The translations under genes were made by a program, and so were the position numbers. A DNA stretch of 64,000 nucleotides, from assembly GCA_947489445.1 (NCBI GenBank), contig CANLDN010000003.1, positions 62,001 to 126,000 on the forward strand, in the 5' to 3' direction. A model generated the notes under the pieces. It worked only from the letters and a program-made list of their open reading frames with translations. It had not been told where the DNA came from and did no database searches. The first letter of the stretch is position 1. Each line of letters opens with the position of its first letter. The stretch is from an uncultured Paracoccaceae bacterium (GTDB lineage Bacteria; Pseudomonadota; Alphaproteobacteria; Rhodobacterales; Rhodobacteraceae). Positions 1-10,601 of the stretch are shown here, piece after piece.

Positions 1-728
1 TCAAGTGCAAAGGCCGTGCCGCTGGTATGGACCATGTCGACGGTGGCTCGCAGGTTATTGCCCTCGCGGGTGACATCCGCTTCTGACACCCAGATATTCG
101 GATCAGCAGCTTCCATGACGACGATTTCGTTCGCGCCGGTCGTAGGTACATCTATTGCCGCCGTGACCCGCAGCCCGTCACTGATCGGGTCGATGGTGCA
201 AATAACGGTGTCCACATTCGCCTCTTCCTGCGATAGCGGGCGGTCGATCAGGGCAGCGGTGATGGAGGTATCCCGCGCGCCAATGATGGGCAGCAAAGCG
301 TCAAAATCGAGCGTGACCGGGATGCACACATCCTCGCAAACGCCGATATCAATCTGGCCGCTGATCTGGATAGGCGCATCGGGGTCGTTGCTGAATATGG
401 TCAGCGGGAAAACAATGCTGTTTTCGTAACCCAGTGACCGCAGGCCGTTTTGGTTGAATATGTCGGGTACCGGGAAATGGGGGGCCACGGCTGTGATATT
501 ATCCGATCCGGCAAAGGAGAATTGCGGTGGGATGCCTGCGTCACCCGGTGCGCGCCAATAGGTTTTCCAACCTGGTTCCAGCGTGATGCGCAGGCCAGCG
601 ATATGTTCCCCATCGGCGTTTCGCCAGCCCGGCAAAATCTCGATCGAGGCAAGATCGTCAAAAGGTCCGGCCAGAGCAGATGTCGGCAGCAAGAGGGTTA
701 TCAGCAAGGCAAGCATATTTCTGCGCAT
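1..728 (-). CDS. Protein-disulfide reductase (DsbD-type) N-terminal domain protein, runs off the window edge
   Basis: Open minus-strand frame from ATG at 728 with signal peptide MRRNMLALLITLLLPTSALA, then EPGWKTYWRAPGDAGIPPQF and GVCEDVCIPV motifs; the ORF track shows only antisense ORFs here. Confidence 0.8.
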   Translation of the reverse strand, partial: MRRNMLALLITLLLPTSALAGPFDDLASIEILPGWRNADGEHIAGLRITLEPGWKTYWRAPGDAGIPPQFSFAGSDNITAVAPHFPVPDIFNQNGLRSLGYENSIVFPLTIFSNDPDAPIQISGQIDIGVCEDVCIPVTLDFDALLPIIGARDTSITAALIDRPLSQEEANVDTVICTIDPISDGLRVTAAIDVPTTGANEIVVMEAADPNIWVSEADVTREGNNLRATVDMVHTSGTAFAL

Positions 729-834
729 GCCGTGTTAGTTATGCATAAGGGATGAAATGGGAAGTCACGTTTGGGCGATTAATCGTGACGGTTGACCCTT
801 GCGTCATCCTGCCAAGAGGCAAATAATAGGGGTT

Positions 835-1404
835 ATGGACGCTGAACAGACAAGCCTCGTTGGAAAGCTGTTGATCGCGATGCCTGATATGGGTGATCCG
901 CGTTTCGCCCATAGTGTGATTTACATGTGTGCCCATTCCGAGGATGGCGGTATGGGATTGATCGTCAACAAACCGCAGCACGAGGTTCAGTTTGCCGATC
1001 TGCTGGATCAGCTGGGTATCAAGCGGGCAGCGGGTGTACGCGACATTCGGGTGCATTTCGGCGGGCCGGTTGATCACGCCCGCGGCTTTGTTCTGCATTC
1101 CAACGATTATGAGTCGGCATCAGGCACGTTGCAGGTTGATGACAATATCTGCATGACCGCGACCTTGGATGTGTTGGAAGATATCGCCCAAGGCAATGGC
1201 CCGGATACATCCATGCTGGCGCTGGGCTATGCGGGATGGGGGCCGGGCCAGTTGGAACATGAAATCCTTCAGAACGGCTGGCTGACTTGCGATCCGCGCG
1301 ATGAGATCGTGTTTGGCCGTGCCAATGAGCATAAATGGACCGCCGCGCTGAAGGTGTTGGGGATTGATCCTGTTTTGCTGTCAGCGACGGCAGGCCATGC
1401 TTAG
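835..1404 (+). CDS. YqgE/AlgH family protein (DUF179)
   Basis: LVGKLLIAMPDMGDPRFAHSVIYMCAHSEDGGMGLIVNKP motif; start taken at MDAEQTS. Confidence 0.9.
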   Translation: MDAEQTSLVGKLLIAMPDMGDPRFAHSVIYMCAHSEDGGMGLIVNKPQHEVQFADLLDQLGIKRAAGVRDIRVHFGGPVDHARGFVLHSNDYESASGTLQVDDNICMTATLDVLEDIAQGNGPDTSMLALGYAGWGPGQLEHEILQNGWLTCDPRDEIVFGRANEHKWTAALKVLGIDPVLLSATAGHA

Positions 1405-1988
1405 GTCTTTTTGCTGAGCGATTTGATCAGGACGAAATATGCCAGGATCAGCGTGAAGATATCGACGATCCCGGGCGCAGGCGGTGCGCCGTCTTTGGGC
1501 AGTTGCGATTCCAATTGGCGCACGGTGACCTGCAACTCTTGCGGTGCCGCACCCATGATGCCCTGATCGGTGTTCTTGGCACCTGCCAACCAGTTGCTGA
1601 GCACATGTTCCATGCCTTCCAAGGCGCGCACGGTGCCGTCCGGCCCGTCATGCAGCGCCTTCATCAACCCCACAAGCGACATGGCAACCTTGCCCAGCCG
1701 GTCGGACAGTTGTGCCACGTTGGATTCCTGACTGTTCAGCCGCTGGCCTGCCGCATAGCTGCCCGCGCCAAACCGTTCGTGCTGATGAACCATGTGCTTG
1801 AAATTGCTTTGGGATTTCAGGTCGCGTTCGGTGTTCTGGATGGTCTGTTTCCAGCCTTCGATTTTGCGCTCAATCTCGTTATGGCCATGGGTGTGCGGTT
1901 TGGGAACGCCGCCAAGCAGCTTGATCCGTTCGTTTTCGATCTGACTGACCAAATTCTGTAACGCAAATAGTTTCGCCTCGTGGCCCAT
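1401..1988 (-). CDS. Hypothetical coiled-coil protein with C-terminal TM segment
   Basis: 195-aa ORF, helical composition, hydrophobic C-terminus IVDIFTLILAYFVLI. Confidence 0.7.
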   Translation of the reverse strand: MGHEAKLFALQNLVSQIENERIKLLGGVPKPHTHGHNEIERKIEGWKQTIQNTERDLKSQSNFKHMVHQHERFGAGSYAAGQRLNSQESNVAQLSDRLGKVAMSLVGLMKALHDGPDGTVRALEGMEHVLSNWLAGAKNTDQGIMGAAPQELQVTVRQLESQLPKDGAPPAPGIVDIFTLILAYFVLIKSLSKKT

Positions 1989-2060
1989 TTTAATCCCCTG
2001 TTTGTCAATACGGCATCAGAATATATATTGGCGGGGCAGATGGAACGCTGTTTTTCGCAA

Positions 2061-2438
2061 TCAGGCGTTGAAGGCCGCAGTGTCCGAATAGACCCGCCAG
2101 TCGGCAATGCGTGAGCCATCAAACCGGTAGATATCCGTGCAGGGCACCCGCAATGCGACCCCGTCACTGAGTCGGGTAAAATGTGATGTGACCTCAAAAA
2201 TCGCGGTGTTGTCGCGGCTGAACATCATGTGGATCGTGTGACCGTCCCAGCGCACATGCTGGGTTTGCCACAGCATGTAGCCCTTTATCCCGTCGATCCC
2301 GATAACCGGGTCACGGTGGCCCACGCGGTATTGTGCATCAGGGGTAAAGAATGCAGCCGCTGCGTCCCAGTTGCCTTGTCCTATCGCGGCCTCCATGTCT
2401 TCGACCCGTTTGGTCAGGGCGGATGGTTCGTTGATCAT
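2061..2438 (-). CDS. Nuclear transport factor 2 (SnoaL-like) family protein
   Basis: ORF with NWDAAAAFFTPDAQYRVGHRDPVIGIDGIKGYM; start at MINEPSAL overlaps the upstream stop. Confidence 0.75.
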   Translation of the reverse strand: MINEPSALTKRVEDMEAAIGQGNWDAAAAFFTPDAQYRVGHRDPVIGIDGIKGYMLWQTQHVRWDGHTIHMMFSRDNTAIFEVTSHFTRLSDGVALRVPCTDIYRFDGSRIADWRVYSDTAAFNA

Positions 2439-3067
2439 GGCTTTATCCCTTGGGTCTGCATGGCCGATTGCACCGCAAGTTGCGCACATATCCGGTTATA
2501 GAATACTTGTGTGGCGGGCCATGTGGCCAACCCATCCGGCATGGTAAACGTCACCCAGCGCAGCATGGGGATGGCGTAGAAATCAACCACACTCAGATCG
2601 GCGCCAACAAATGTGGTGCGGGTTTTCAAATGGGTTTCGATCTGATCCAGGCCGCCTTTGACCAGCGCTTGCCCGGCGGCTTTCACATGGCGTTGCGCAT
2701 CGGCGTGATGATCGGTGCTGTAGCGTTTGGGCACGAAGAGCGGATAAAAGGCGGGGTGGAAATCGCCAGTCATGAAAGCGCACCATTTGGTGACCTCTGC
2801 CTTCAGGCGCATATCGTCGCCGCCTGTCAGATCGGCTCTGTTATGTGCGTCGCAAATGAAATTCAGGATGGCGTCGCATTGCGTGATGACATCCCCATCG
2901 GCCAGTTTCAGTGCAGGCACTGCACCTGTCGGATTGATGGCGCGATAACTGTCATCGCGCGGCGCCTCGACCAAATCATAAGGTGCATTTATGTAGTTCA
3001 GCAGGATATGAGGCGCGAGCGAGCAGGCACCGGGGCGGTAGTATAGGCGGAGTGAACTGGGAGGCAT
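2435..3067 (-). CDS. Glutathione S-transferase family protein
   Basis: LRLYYRPGACSLAPHILLNYINAPYDLVEA N-terminal GST domain. Confidence 0.9.
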   Translation of the reverse strand: MPPSSLRLYYRPGACSLAPHILLNYINAPYDLVEAPRDDSYRAINPTGAVPALKLADGDVITQCDAILNFICDAHNRADLTGGDDMRLKAEVTKWCAFMTGDFHPAFYPLFVPKRYSTDHHADAQRHVKAAGQALVKGGLDQIETHLKTRTTFVGADLSVVDFYAIPMLRWVTFTMPDGLATWPATQVFYNRICAQLAVQSAMQTQGIKP

Positions 3068-3130
3068 GAGCGCAGGTGTCCAATGGTGACAGTTGCGTCC
3101 AAGTTAAGGTTTGGGTCGTGGATTGCCAGT

Positions 3131-3685
3131 CTAGTCGGCGAGCAGGGCCTCGATGATGGCATAGGCGCTGTCGCTGGACCAGTCGGCCTCGCCCTGCAGC
3201 CGGGCGATTTCCTGACCTTGGGGGTTCAGGATCAGTGTGACAGGCAGGCCCAACACGCCCAAGCTGCGGGCCAGTGATTGGCGGGGATCAGTGTGCAGGG
3301 GCAGGTTATCCACCTCGATTTCCGCAAAAAACCGCTCCATGGCGGGGCGCGGATTGCGGCCCGTGGCGATGGTCACGACCTCAAAGTTATCGCTGTCCAA
3401 AGTGGTTTGCATGTCCGACAGCATTGGCATTTCCTTGCGGCATGGCGCGCACCATGTGGCCCAGAAGTTCAGGACGATGTATTGCCCCTGATAATCGGCA
3501 AGGGTCATTTCGCTGCCGTCTTCGCCGGTAAATGCCACATCAGAGCTTGCGATGGGGTCGCTATGCACGATCAGCTTGCGCATGTCGCCTTCCCGTAGGG
3601 CAGCGATGTCCACCACCTCAGCCACGCCTGGGTTTGCAACGGTCACAAGGGCCGTATAAAGCAAGGCTGACAGTAACTTCCGCAT
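3131..3685 (-). CDS. TlpA-like thiol:disulfide reductase
   Basis: NFWATWCAPCRKEMPML thioredoxin-fold CxxC motif and signal peptide. Confidence 0.9.
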   Translation of the reverse strand: MRKLLSALLYTALVTVANPGVAEVVDIAALREGDMRKLIVHSDPIASSDVAFTGEDGSEMTLADYQGQYIVLNFWATWCAPCRKEMPMLSDMQTTLDSDNFEVVTIATGRNPRPAMERFFAEIEVDNLPLHTDPRQSLARSLGVLGLPVTLILNPQGQEIARLQGEADWSSDSAYAIIEALLAD

Positions 3686-3699
3686 GAGACGTATCCTTT

Positions 3700-5088
3700 A
3701 TGACCAAATCCGCAAACACGATGTGGGGCGGGCGTTTTGCCGCCGGACCAGACGCGATCATGGAGGCGATCAACGCCTCAATCGGGTATGACCGACGTCT
3801 GGCACCCCAGGACATCGCAGGTTCACGTGCCCATGCCGCCATGTTGGCTGCCACGGGCATCATTAGCGATAGCGATGCCGAGGCGATCCGGGAAGGCCTG
3901 CTCACTGTATTGTCAGAGATTGAAACCGGGGAATTCCCGTTCTCGACGGCGCTGGAAGATATCCACATGAATGTGGAGGCGCGGTTGCGCGACCTGATCG
4001 GTGAACCGGCAGGCCGCCTGCATACCGCCCGGTCGCGCAATGATCAGGTGGCCGTCGATTTTCGCCTTTGGGTCCGCGACCAGTGCGATCAGGCGGATGA
4101 GGCGCTGGCTGCTTTGCAAAAGGCGCTGCTTGGTCAGGCAGAGGCTGGGGCGGATTGGGTCATGCCCGGGTTCACCCATTTGCAAACCGCCCAGCCGGTG
4201 ACTTGGGGCCATCACATGCTGGCCTATGTGGAAATGTTCGCGCGCGACCGGTCGCGCTTTGCGGATGCGCGCAAACGAATGAATGTATCGCCCCTGGGCT
4301 GCGCGGCCCTGGCTGGCACCTCATTCCCGATTGATCGGGACATGACTGCGCATGCGCTGGGGTTCGATGCGCCCATGGCCAATTCGCTGGATGCCGTGGC
4401 CGACCGTGATTTCGCGTTGGAATTCCTGGCCAGCGCCAGCATTTGCGCGATGCATCTGTCGCGTCTGGCCGAAGAACTGGTGATCTGGTCGTCTGCCCAG
4501 TTCCGGTTCGTAAAGATGTCCGACAAATGGTCCACCGGGTCATCGATCATGCCACAAAAGCGCAACCCGGACGCAGCAGAACTGATCCGCGCCAAGATCG
4601 GGCGCATCTTCGGGGCCAATGTCGCCCTGATGACTGTGATGAAAGGTCTGCCGCTGACCTATTCCAAGGACATGCAGGAAGATAAAGAACAAACCTTTGA
4701 TGCCGCCGATAACCTGATACTGGCAGTGGCTGCGATGACGGGCATGGTGGCGGATATGACCGCCAATCGCGAAGCGTTGAAAACCGCCGCCGCAAGCGGA
4801 TTTTCGACTGCCACCGATCTGGCTGATTGGCTGGTGCGTGCGCTTGGGTTACCGTTTCGCGACGCCCATCATGTCACAGGATCGCTTGTGGCCATGGCCG
4901 AAAGCAAAGGATGTGACTTGCCTGATCTGACGCTTGAAGACATGCAAACCGTGCATGAAGGCATCACGCAGGATGTGTTTGATGTGCTGGGGGTTGAAAA
5001 CTCGGTCGCATCCCGCACAAGCTATGGCGGTACCGCACCGTCACAGGTACGCGCACAGATCGCAGGTTGGAAAGAGGTTCTGAAATGA
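3700..5088 (+). CDS. argH: Argininosuccinate lyase
   Basis: [27 protein letters not shown] and [18 protein letters not shown] lyase signature. Confidence 0.97.
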   Translation: MTKSANTMWGGRFAAGPDAIMEAINASIGYDRRLAPQDIAGSRAHAAMLAATGIISDSDAEAIREGLLTVLSEIETGEFPFSTALEDIHMNVEARLRDLIGEPAGRLHTARSRNDQVAVDFRLWVRDQCDQADEALAALQKALLGQAEAGADWVMPGFTHLQTAQPVTWGHHMLAYVEMFARDRSRFADARKRMNVSPLGCAALAGTSFPIDRDMTAHALGFDAPMANSLDAVADRDFALEFLASASICAMHLSRLAEELVIWSSAQFRFVKMSDKWSTGSSIMPQKRNPDAAELIRAKIGRIFGANVALMTVMKGLPLTYSKDMQEDKEQTFDAADNLILAVAAMTGMVADMTANREALKTAAASGFSTATDLADWLVRALGLPFRDAHHVTGSLVAMAESKGCDLPDLTLEDMQTVHEGITQDVFDVLGVENSVASRTSYGGTAPSQVRAQIAGWKEVLK

Positions 5089-5258
5089 AACAGATTGTCT
5101 TGATCATCATGGTGGCCGGTCTTGCCGGGTGTGGTGCAGATGGTGAACCCATGCGGCCCAATGCCAGCGTGGGTGTCAGCGTCGGATCCAACGGTACAAG
5201 CACCAATGCCACTGTTGGCGCCAGCAATGGCACATTCTCTGTCGGGATCGGCCTCTGA
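5085..5258 (+). CDS. Small predicted lipoprotein
   Basis: [20 protein letters not shown] lipobox; ATGA overlap with argH stop. Confidence 0.65.
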   Translation: MKQIVLIIMVAGLAGCGADGEPMRPNASVGVSVGSNGTSTNATVGASNGTFSVGIGL

Positions 5259-5596
5259 TGCGGAACATCTATCTGATATTGGCGATTTGGGGCACGGTTC
5301 ACCCCATGTATTATTTCGTAAGCTGGTTCCAGACCAATGGCTGGGACATCTGGGCAATGGTCGATGCATGGCATGTGAATGCGGCGACCAGCGGGTTGGT
5401 TTGGGATCTGACGATTGCAGCGGTTGCCTTGACCCTTTGGGTGATTGCAGAGGCGTTGCGGACCAAGAATTACCTGAGCCTGATCGCTATTCCGGCCACG
5501 TTCTGTATTGGGGTCAGCTGCGGGTTGCCGCTTTACCTGTATCTGCGCAGCCGGATCATTTACGTCCCTGATCGTCACACGGTTCGCAACCTGTAA
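5258..5596 (+). CDS. DUF2834-type membrane protein
   Basis: Three to four hydrophobic segments, WDLTIAAVALTLWVIAEA. Confidence 0.7.
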   Translation: MRNIYLILAIWGTVHPMYYFVSWFQTNGWDIWAMVDAWHVNAATSGLVWDLTIAAVALTLWVIAEALRTKNYLSLIAIPATFCIGVSCGLPLYLYLRSRIIYVPDRHTVRNL

Positions 5597-5660
5597 TAAG
5601 GGTTGGTCTTTGGCCTGCATCTGATATGTCCGGGACTGGTTTTGGACGAGGATCGCAGGC

Positions 5661-6929
5661 TTGGATCATTTTCTTTATCGCGACGGCGCATTGCACGCCG
5701 AGGATGTGCCGGTGGCCGAAATTGCGGCTGCTGTGGGCACCCCGTTTTATGTCTATTCCACCGCGACCCTGACCCGGCATTTCAAACTGTTTGATGATGC
5801 GCTGGATTGGGCTGAGCATCTGGTTTGCTTCGCGATGAAATCCGCATCAAATCAGGCGATTATCAAGGTGCTGGCGAATGCTGGTGCGGGCATGGATGTT
5901 GTGTCAGGCGGTGAGTATCTGCGGGCCAAGGCGGCTGGTGTCCCCGGCGACAAAATCGTGTTTTCTGGCGTCGGGAAGACCGCCGATGAAATGCGGCTCG
6001 CCCTGGAAGGTGGCATCCGACAATTCAATGTCGAAAGCGAGCCTGAAATGGTGGTGTTGGACCGCGTGGCCCAGTCGCTTGGCATGGTGGCCCCGATCAC
6101 CGTACGGGTGAACCCGGATGTCGATGCCAAGACGCATGCAAAGATCGCGACTGGCAAATCAGAGAACAAGTTTGGCATCCCGATCAGCCGCGCCCGCGAG
6201 GTTTACGCGATGGCCGCCAAAATGCCGGGGCTGAAGGTCATCGGCATCGATGTGCATATCGGTTCGCAATTGACCGAGCTTGCCCCGTTCGAGGCGGCTT
6301 ACAAAAAGGTCGCCGAACTGACCGAACAGTTGCGTGCAGATGGGCACGAGATCAAACGGCTTGATCTGGGTGGCGGTCTGGGGATTCCCTATGCGCGATC
6401 CAACGAGGCACCCCCGTTGCCTACGGATTATGGCGCGCTGATCCAGCGCACGGTGGGACATTTGGGGTGTGAAATTGAGATTGAGCCGGGGCGGCTGATC
6501 TCTGGCAATGCCGGTTTGATGGTGTCCAAGGTGATTTACGTCAAATCCGGCGAGGATCGCGATTTTCTGATCCTTGACGGTGCGATGAACGACCTGATCC
6601 GGCCTGCCATGTACGAGGCATGGCACGATATTGTGCCGGTTGTTGAGCCCGCACCCGGTGCAGACCCCGCAAAATACGATATCGTGGGACCTGTTTGTGA
6701 AAGTGGGGATACCTTCGCCAAAGGCCGTGAAATGCCACGTGTTGGCCCTGACGATCTGGTCGCCTTCCGCTCTGCCGGGGCGTATGGGGCTGTGATGTCG
6801 TCAGAATACAATTCCCGCCCGCTGATTCCAGAGGTGCTGGTGGACGGGGATCAATTTGCAGTTATCCGCCGACGCCCTACCTATGAAGAGATGATATCAC
6901 GCGATACACTGCCCGCGTGGCTGGAGTAG
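5661..6929 (+). CDS. lysA: Diaminopimelate decarboxylase
   Basis: PLP-lysine motif CFAMKSASNQAIIKVLA; GAYGAVMSSEYNSRP; 422 aa. Confidence 0.96.
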   Translation: MDHFLYRDGALHAEDVPVAEIAAAVGTPFYVYSTATLTRHFKLFDDALDWAEHLVCFAMKSASNQAIIKVLANAGAGMDVVSGGEYLRAKAAGVPGDKIVFSGVGKTADEMRLALEGGIRQFNVESEPEMVVLDRVAQSLGMVAPITVRVNPDVDAKTHAKIATGKSENKFGIPISRAREVYAMAAKMPGLKVIGIDVHIGSQLTELAPFEAAYKKVAELTEQLRADGHEIKRLDLGGGLGIPYARSNEAPPLPTDYGALIQRTVGHLGCEIEIEPGRLISGNAGLMVSKVIYVKSGEDRDFLILDGAMNDLIRPAMYEAWHDIVPVVEPAPGADPAKYDIVGPVCESGDTFAKGREMPRVGPDDLVAFRSAGAYGAVMSSEYNSRPLIPEVLVDGDQFAVIRRRPTYEEMISRDTLPAWLE

Positions 6930-6975
6930 TCGCGACCCAAAAGGGAGAGGCCCGCTGAAGGACCAGCCTGACCAG

Positions 6976-9615
6976 ATGCGCCATTTGCGCCTGCCCGTCG
7001 CCCTGACCCGCGCAGGGATGGTGGCCGAACATGTCGTGCGGTCATTCTGGCCGCTTTGGACGGTTGTTTTCCTGATACTCGCCCCGCTGATGATGGGCTG
7101 GCAGGACGATCTGCCGCTTGAGGTCTTCTGGGGTGCCACCGTCATTTCGGTCATTGCGTTTCTTGCGACACTGATCTGGGGCGCACGGCGTTTCCGCACG
7201 CCGTCACGTGCCGAGGCTGTGGACCGTGTCGATGCGGCGATGCCGGGTCGCCCGATTGCAGCCATTGCGGATACACAAGCCATTGGCAGCGGTGATGCGG
7301 CGTCTGAAATTGTCTGGCGCACCCATATGGCGCGTATGGCCGAACGGACCAAGGATGCGCGGGCGGTCGAACCCGATTTGCGCATTTCTGATCGTGACCC
7401 CTATGGGCTGCGGTTTATCGCACTTTTGTTCTTTGTGACGGCTTTGCTGTTTGGCTCGCTTTTGCGGGTCACATCGGTGGGTGACATCGTGACCGGCAAC
7501 GAACCCACGCTTGCAACGGGACCGGTTTGGGAAGGCTGGGTGCAGCCGCCTGCCTATACGGGGCGCCCGACCATTTACTTGAATGATGTACCCGGCGGCC
7601 CCCTTCGTGTGGCTAATGGCAGCACCGTGACCCTGCGCCTTTATGGTGAGGTGGGCGCATTGACCGTGGCCGAAACAGTCTCTGGTCGCGTGGGCGAGGT
7701 TGGGGCAGCGTCAGAAGCGCAGCAGGAATTTTTGATCACCCAGTCCGGCACGCTGTCGGTTGAAGGCGACAATGGCATGTCATGGGAGGTTACCGCGATT
7801 GCCGATGAACCGCCCGTTGTCGAACTGACCGGCCCGATCGAGGCGGACGCTTTTGGTGAGTTGTCGCAACCGTTTTCGGCCATGGATGATTACGGGGTGG
7901 AAACGGGCACGGCGACGATCACCCTTGATTTGGCAGCTGTGGACCGGCGGCACGGGCTGATGGTCGACCCTGATCCGATTGCGCCTCTTGTGCTGGATTT
8001 GCCGATGCCCTTCACCGGGGACAGGTCAGATTTTGAAGAATTCCTGATCGATAACCTGAGCGAACATCCACTGGCCAATCTGCCAGTGACCCTTCAACTG
8101 GAGGTGACGGATGCCGCAGGCCAGACCGGATCGACCCCGGCTGAGCCGCTGATTTTGCCCGGGCGCCGGTTCTTTCAACCGTTTGCCAAAGCAATCATCG
8201 AACAACGCCGCGATCTGATGTGGTCGATGGATAACGGTCGCCGGATCAGCCAAATCCTGCGGGCGATCTCGCACCGTCCCGAAGGGCTGTTTTCCAACCA
8301 GACAACCTATCTGCGGCTGCGCACGATCATCCGCAGGCTTGAACCGATGAATGAATTTGGCATGACCGATGAAGGTCAGGCTGAAATCGTGCAGGCGCTC
8401 TGGGATCTTGCCATTCAGCTTGAAGACGGACGTCTTGCCGATGCCCGTGAACGGTTACGCCGCGCGCAGGAACGGTTGGCCGAAGCAATGCGCGATGGTG
8501 CCTCGGACGAGGAAATCGCCGAGCTGATGCAGGAGCTGCGTGAAGCAACCAACGATTACATGCGCATGTTGGCCGAACAGGCCGAACCCAATGATGGAAC
8601 GGATCAGGCGGATAATAGCCAGAATACTCAGGAAATGAGTATGGATGAGTTGCAGGCGCTGATGGATCGCATCGAAGAGCTGATGCAGGAAGGCCGGATG
8701 GCGGAAGCGCAAGAGTTGATGGAGCAGCTCAACCAGATGATGGAAAACATGCGTGTGACCCAAGGCGAAGGTGGCGATGGCCCGCAGACGCCGGGGCAGC
8801 AATCCATGCAGGATCTGGCCGAAACACTGCGCAATCAGGAAGATCTGTCCGACGACGCCTTCCGCGATTTACAAGACCAGTTCAACCCCGGCCAGCAGGG
8901 ACAGCCGAACCAACAGCAAGGTCAGCAGCCGGGCCAAGATGGCCAGCAGGGACAACAGCAAGGCCAACAGCCCGGACAAAACCAGCCCGGCCAGCAGGGA
9001 CAGAACGGCCAACAACCCGGTCAGGATGGCCAGCAGGGGCAAGGGCAAGGTGTAGGCCGTGACGGGCAAAGCGGTCAGCAGGCCGACAATGGATCCGGCG
9101 GCGAAGGCGACCAGCGCAGCCTTGCAGAACGGCAGGAGGCGCTTCGGCGCGAATTGGAACGCCAGCGCCAAGGCCTGCCCAATCTTGACGGCGAAGCGGG
9201 CGAGATTGCCCGCCGGTCGCTGGACAGGGCCGACGGTGCTATGGAAGGCGCCGAAGAAGCATTGCGCAACGGCGATTTGGCAGAGGCGATCGACCGGCAG
9301 GCCGAAGCCATGGATGCATTGCGCAACGGAATGCGCCAGCTGGGCCAGGCCCTGGCGCAGAACCAGACCGCGGAACCGGGTCAGGGATCTGAACAGGGCG
9401 AGGCATCGGGCCGTCCAATCCCGGGCCAACGTGATCCTCTGGGCCGCGAGGCGGGCAATACAGGCCAGCTTGGGTCAGAACAGAATATGCTTAATGGTGA
9501 AGATGTCCGCCGCCGGGCAGATGAGTTGTTGGGCGAAATTCGTCGCCGCTCGGCCGAGCAGGACCGACCCGAAGTGGAACGCGACTACCTGCGGCGTTTG
9601 CTGGATCAGTTTTAA
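6976..9615 (+). CDS. TIGR02302/DUF4175 family membrane protein
   Basis: N-terminal TM segments, large domain, Gln/Gly-rich segment, ARxRLRRAQERLAEAMRDGASDEEIAELMQELREA. Confidence 0.85.
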   Translation: MRHLRLPVALTRAGMVAEHVVRSFWPLWTVVFLILAPLMMGWQDDLPLEVFWGATVISVIAFLATLIWGARRFRTPSRAEAVDRVDAAMPGRPIAAIADTQAIGSGDAASEIVWRTHMARMAERTKDARAVEPDLRISDRDPYGLRFIALLFFVTALLFGSLLRVTSVGDIVTGNEPTLATGPVWEGWVQPPAYTGRPTIYLNDVPGGPLRVANGSTVTLRLYGEVGALTVAETVSGRVGEVGAASEAQQEFLITQSGTLSVEGDNGMSWEVTAIADEPPVVELTGPIEADAFGELSQPFSAMDDYGVETGTATITLDLAAVDRRHGLMVDPDPIAPLVLDLPMPFTGDRSDFEEFLIDNLSEHPLANLPVTLQLEVTDAAGQTGSTPAEPLILPGRRFFQPFAKAIIEQRRDLMWSMDNGRRISQILRAISHRPEGLFSNQTTYLRLRTIIRRLEPMNEFGMTDEGQAEIVQALWDLAIQLEDGRLADARERLRRAQERLAEAMRDGASDEEIAELMQELREATNDYMRMLAEQAEPNDGTDQADNSQNTQEMSMDELQALMDRIEELMQEGRMAEAQELMEQLNQMMENMRVTQGEGGDGPQTPGQQSMQDLAETLRNQEDLSDDAFRDLQDQFNPGQQGQPNQQQGQQPGQDGQQGQQQGQQPGQNQPGQQGQNGQQPGQDGQQGQGQGVGRDGQSGQQADNGSGGEGDQRSLAERQEALRRELERQRQGLPNLDGEAGEIARRSLDRADGAMEGAEEALRNGDLAEAIDRQAEAMDALRNGMRQLGQALAQNQTAEPGQGSEQGEASGRPIPGQRDPLGREAGNTGQLGSEQNMLNGEDVRRRADELLGEIRRRSAEQDRPEVERDYLRRLLDQF
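8880..9080 (+). repeat. Low-complexity GQQGQ/PGQ-rich coding repeat
   Basis: Translation GQQGQPNQQQGQQPGQDGQQGQQQGQQPGQNQPGQQGQNGQQPGQDGQQGQGQG. Confidence 0.9.
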
Positions 9616-9619
9616 CGAA

Positions 9620-9639
9620 GGTGGGTGCCGGCACCCACC
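9620..9639. terminator. Perfect 20-nt palindrome GGTGGGTGCC|GGCACCCACC between convergent genes
   Basis: Read directly from sequence; lies just past the stop at 9615. Confidence 0.7.
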
Positions 9640-9647
9640 CTCTATTG

Positions 9648-10457
9648 TTAATCGGCAAGCCCAACAGGTTCTGGTGCTGCATCCTCCGCGGGCGTTTGGG
9701 CCGTGAAGTCTGCGATCATGCCTTGGATCATCTGCACTTGGGCGTCCAGCCAGACGCGGATTTGATTAACCACCTCGACATAGCTTGTCATGGCACCCTC
9801 TAGCTGGGGCAGATAAGAAACGATTTCGTCCACAAAGAAATACGGCCCAATCAGGATCGCAAGTATTAGAAGCACAAAAAAGAAACCGCGCCGGAAACCG
9901 CGCCTTTTGACCACTTCGTGCTTTTCGTCCTCTGTCAGCCCCGATGTATCGCTTGCCTCTGCGCGGGCGCGCAGGCTTGCATTGATTTCATCAATACCTG
10001 GCACCGTGCGCAGGTTGGCCCCGGTCGCCACGGCCCCCGTGGCCGCCGCCGCAATCGCAGCCGGAGAGCCGCTGTTTGCTTCGGTCATCTGGGCGATGCG
10101 TTTGCGGGTTTCATCGGGATCGGCGCCACCTTCATCCTTCGCGGGTGGTGCCTTGGCATCCGCCGTCGGCGCAGGCACGTCATGCTCGCGCCCTGCTTCT
10201 TCACGCAAGATATCGGCAATCGATGATTGCAGCGGTTGACGCTTTGGGGCCTCTGGCTGCGAGGGGGCGCCACTTGGCTTGGTTTGATCAGGTGAGCGCC
10301 CGGCTACTCTGGGCTTGTCTGTCTGGAACCATGTATGTGCGCAGCTGGAGCATTGCACATCGCGCCCACCATCTGGAATGACGTCATCCGCGATATCATA
10401 TTGCGCATCGCAATTTGGGCAAATTAGCCGCATGTTACTTATCCTTCTGCCCGACAA
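9648..10457 (-). CDS. Zinc-ribbon (MJ0042-type) protein with TM segment
   Basis: MRLICPNCDAQYDIADDVIPDGGRDVQCSSCAHTWFQ zinc-finger; start may be at the internal MRLICPNC methionine. Confidence 0.85.
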   Translation of the reverse strand: MSGRRISNMRLICPNCDAQYDIADDVIPDGGRDVQCSSCAHTWFQTDKPRVAGRSPDQTKPSGAPSQPEAPKRQPLQSSIADILREEAGREHDVPAPTADAKAPPAKDEGGADPDETRKRIAQMTEANSGSPAAIAAAATGAVATGANLRTVPGIDEINASLRARAEASDTSGLTEDEKHEVVKRRGFRRGFFFVLLILAILIGPYFFVDEIVSYLPQLEGAMTSYVEVVNQIRVWLDAQVQMIQGMIADFTAQTPAEDAAPEPVGLAD

Positions 10458-10601
10458 CCTACAGTTTTTATTGTTATATCGACCGTTAATCTACCAATCA
10501 CAACGGTAAACGCAAAGGATTTGCGCGATGTGGGCGTTCGGGATCATTGAAACCTGTTGCAGATTTAGGCAGAAGAGCACTAAGGCGCAAAGGAATAACC
10601 C

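Noticed and set aside
8869-9429. Leu-rich 186-aa antisense ORF
   Set aside because: Product of reverse-reading the Gln/Gly repeat; not a real membrane protein.
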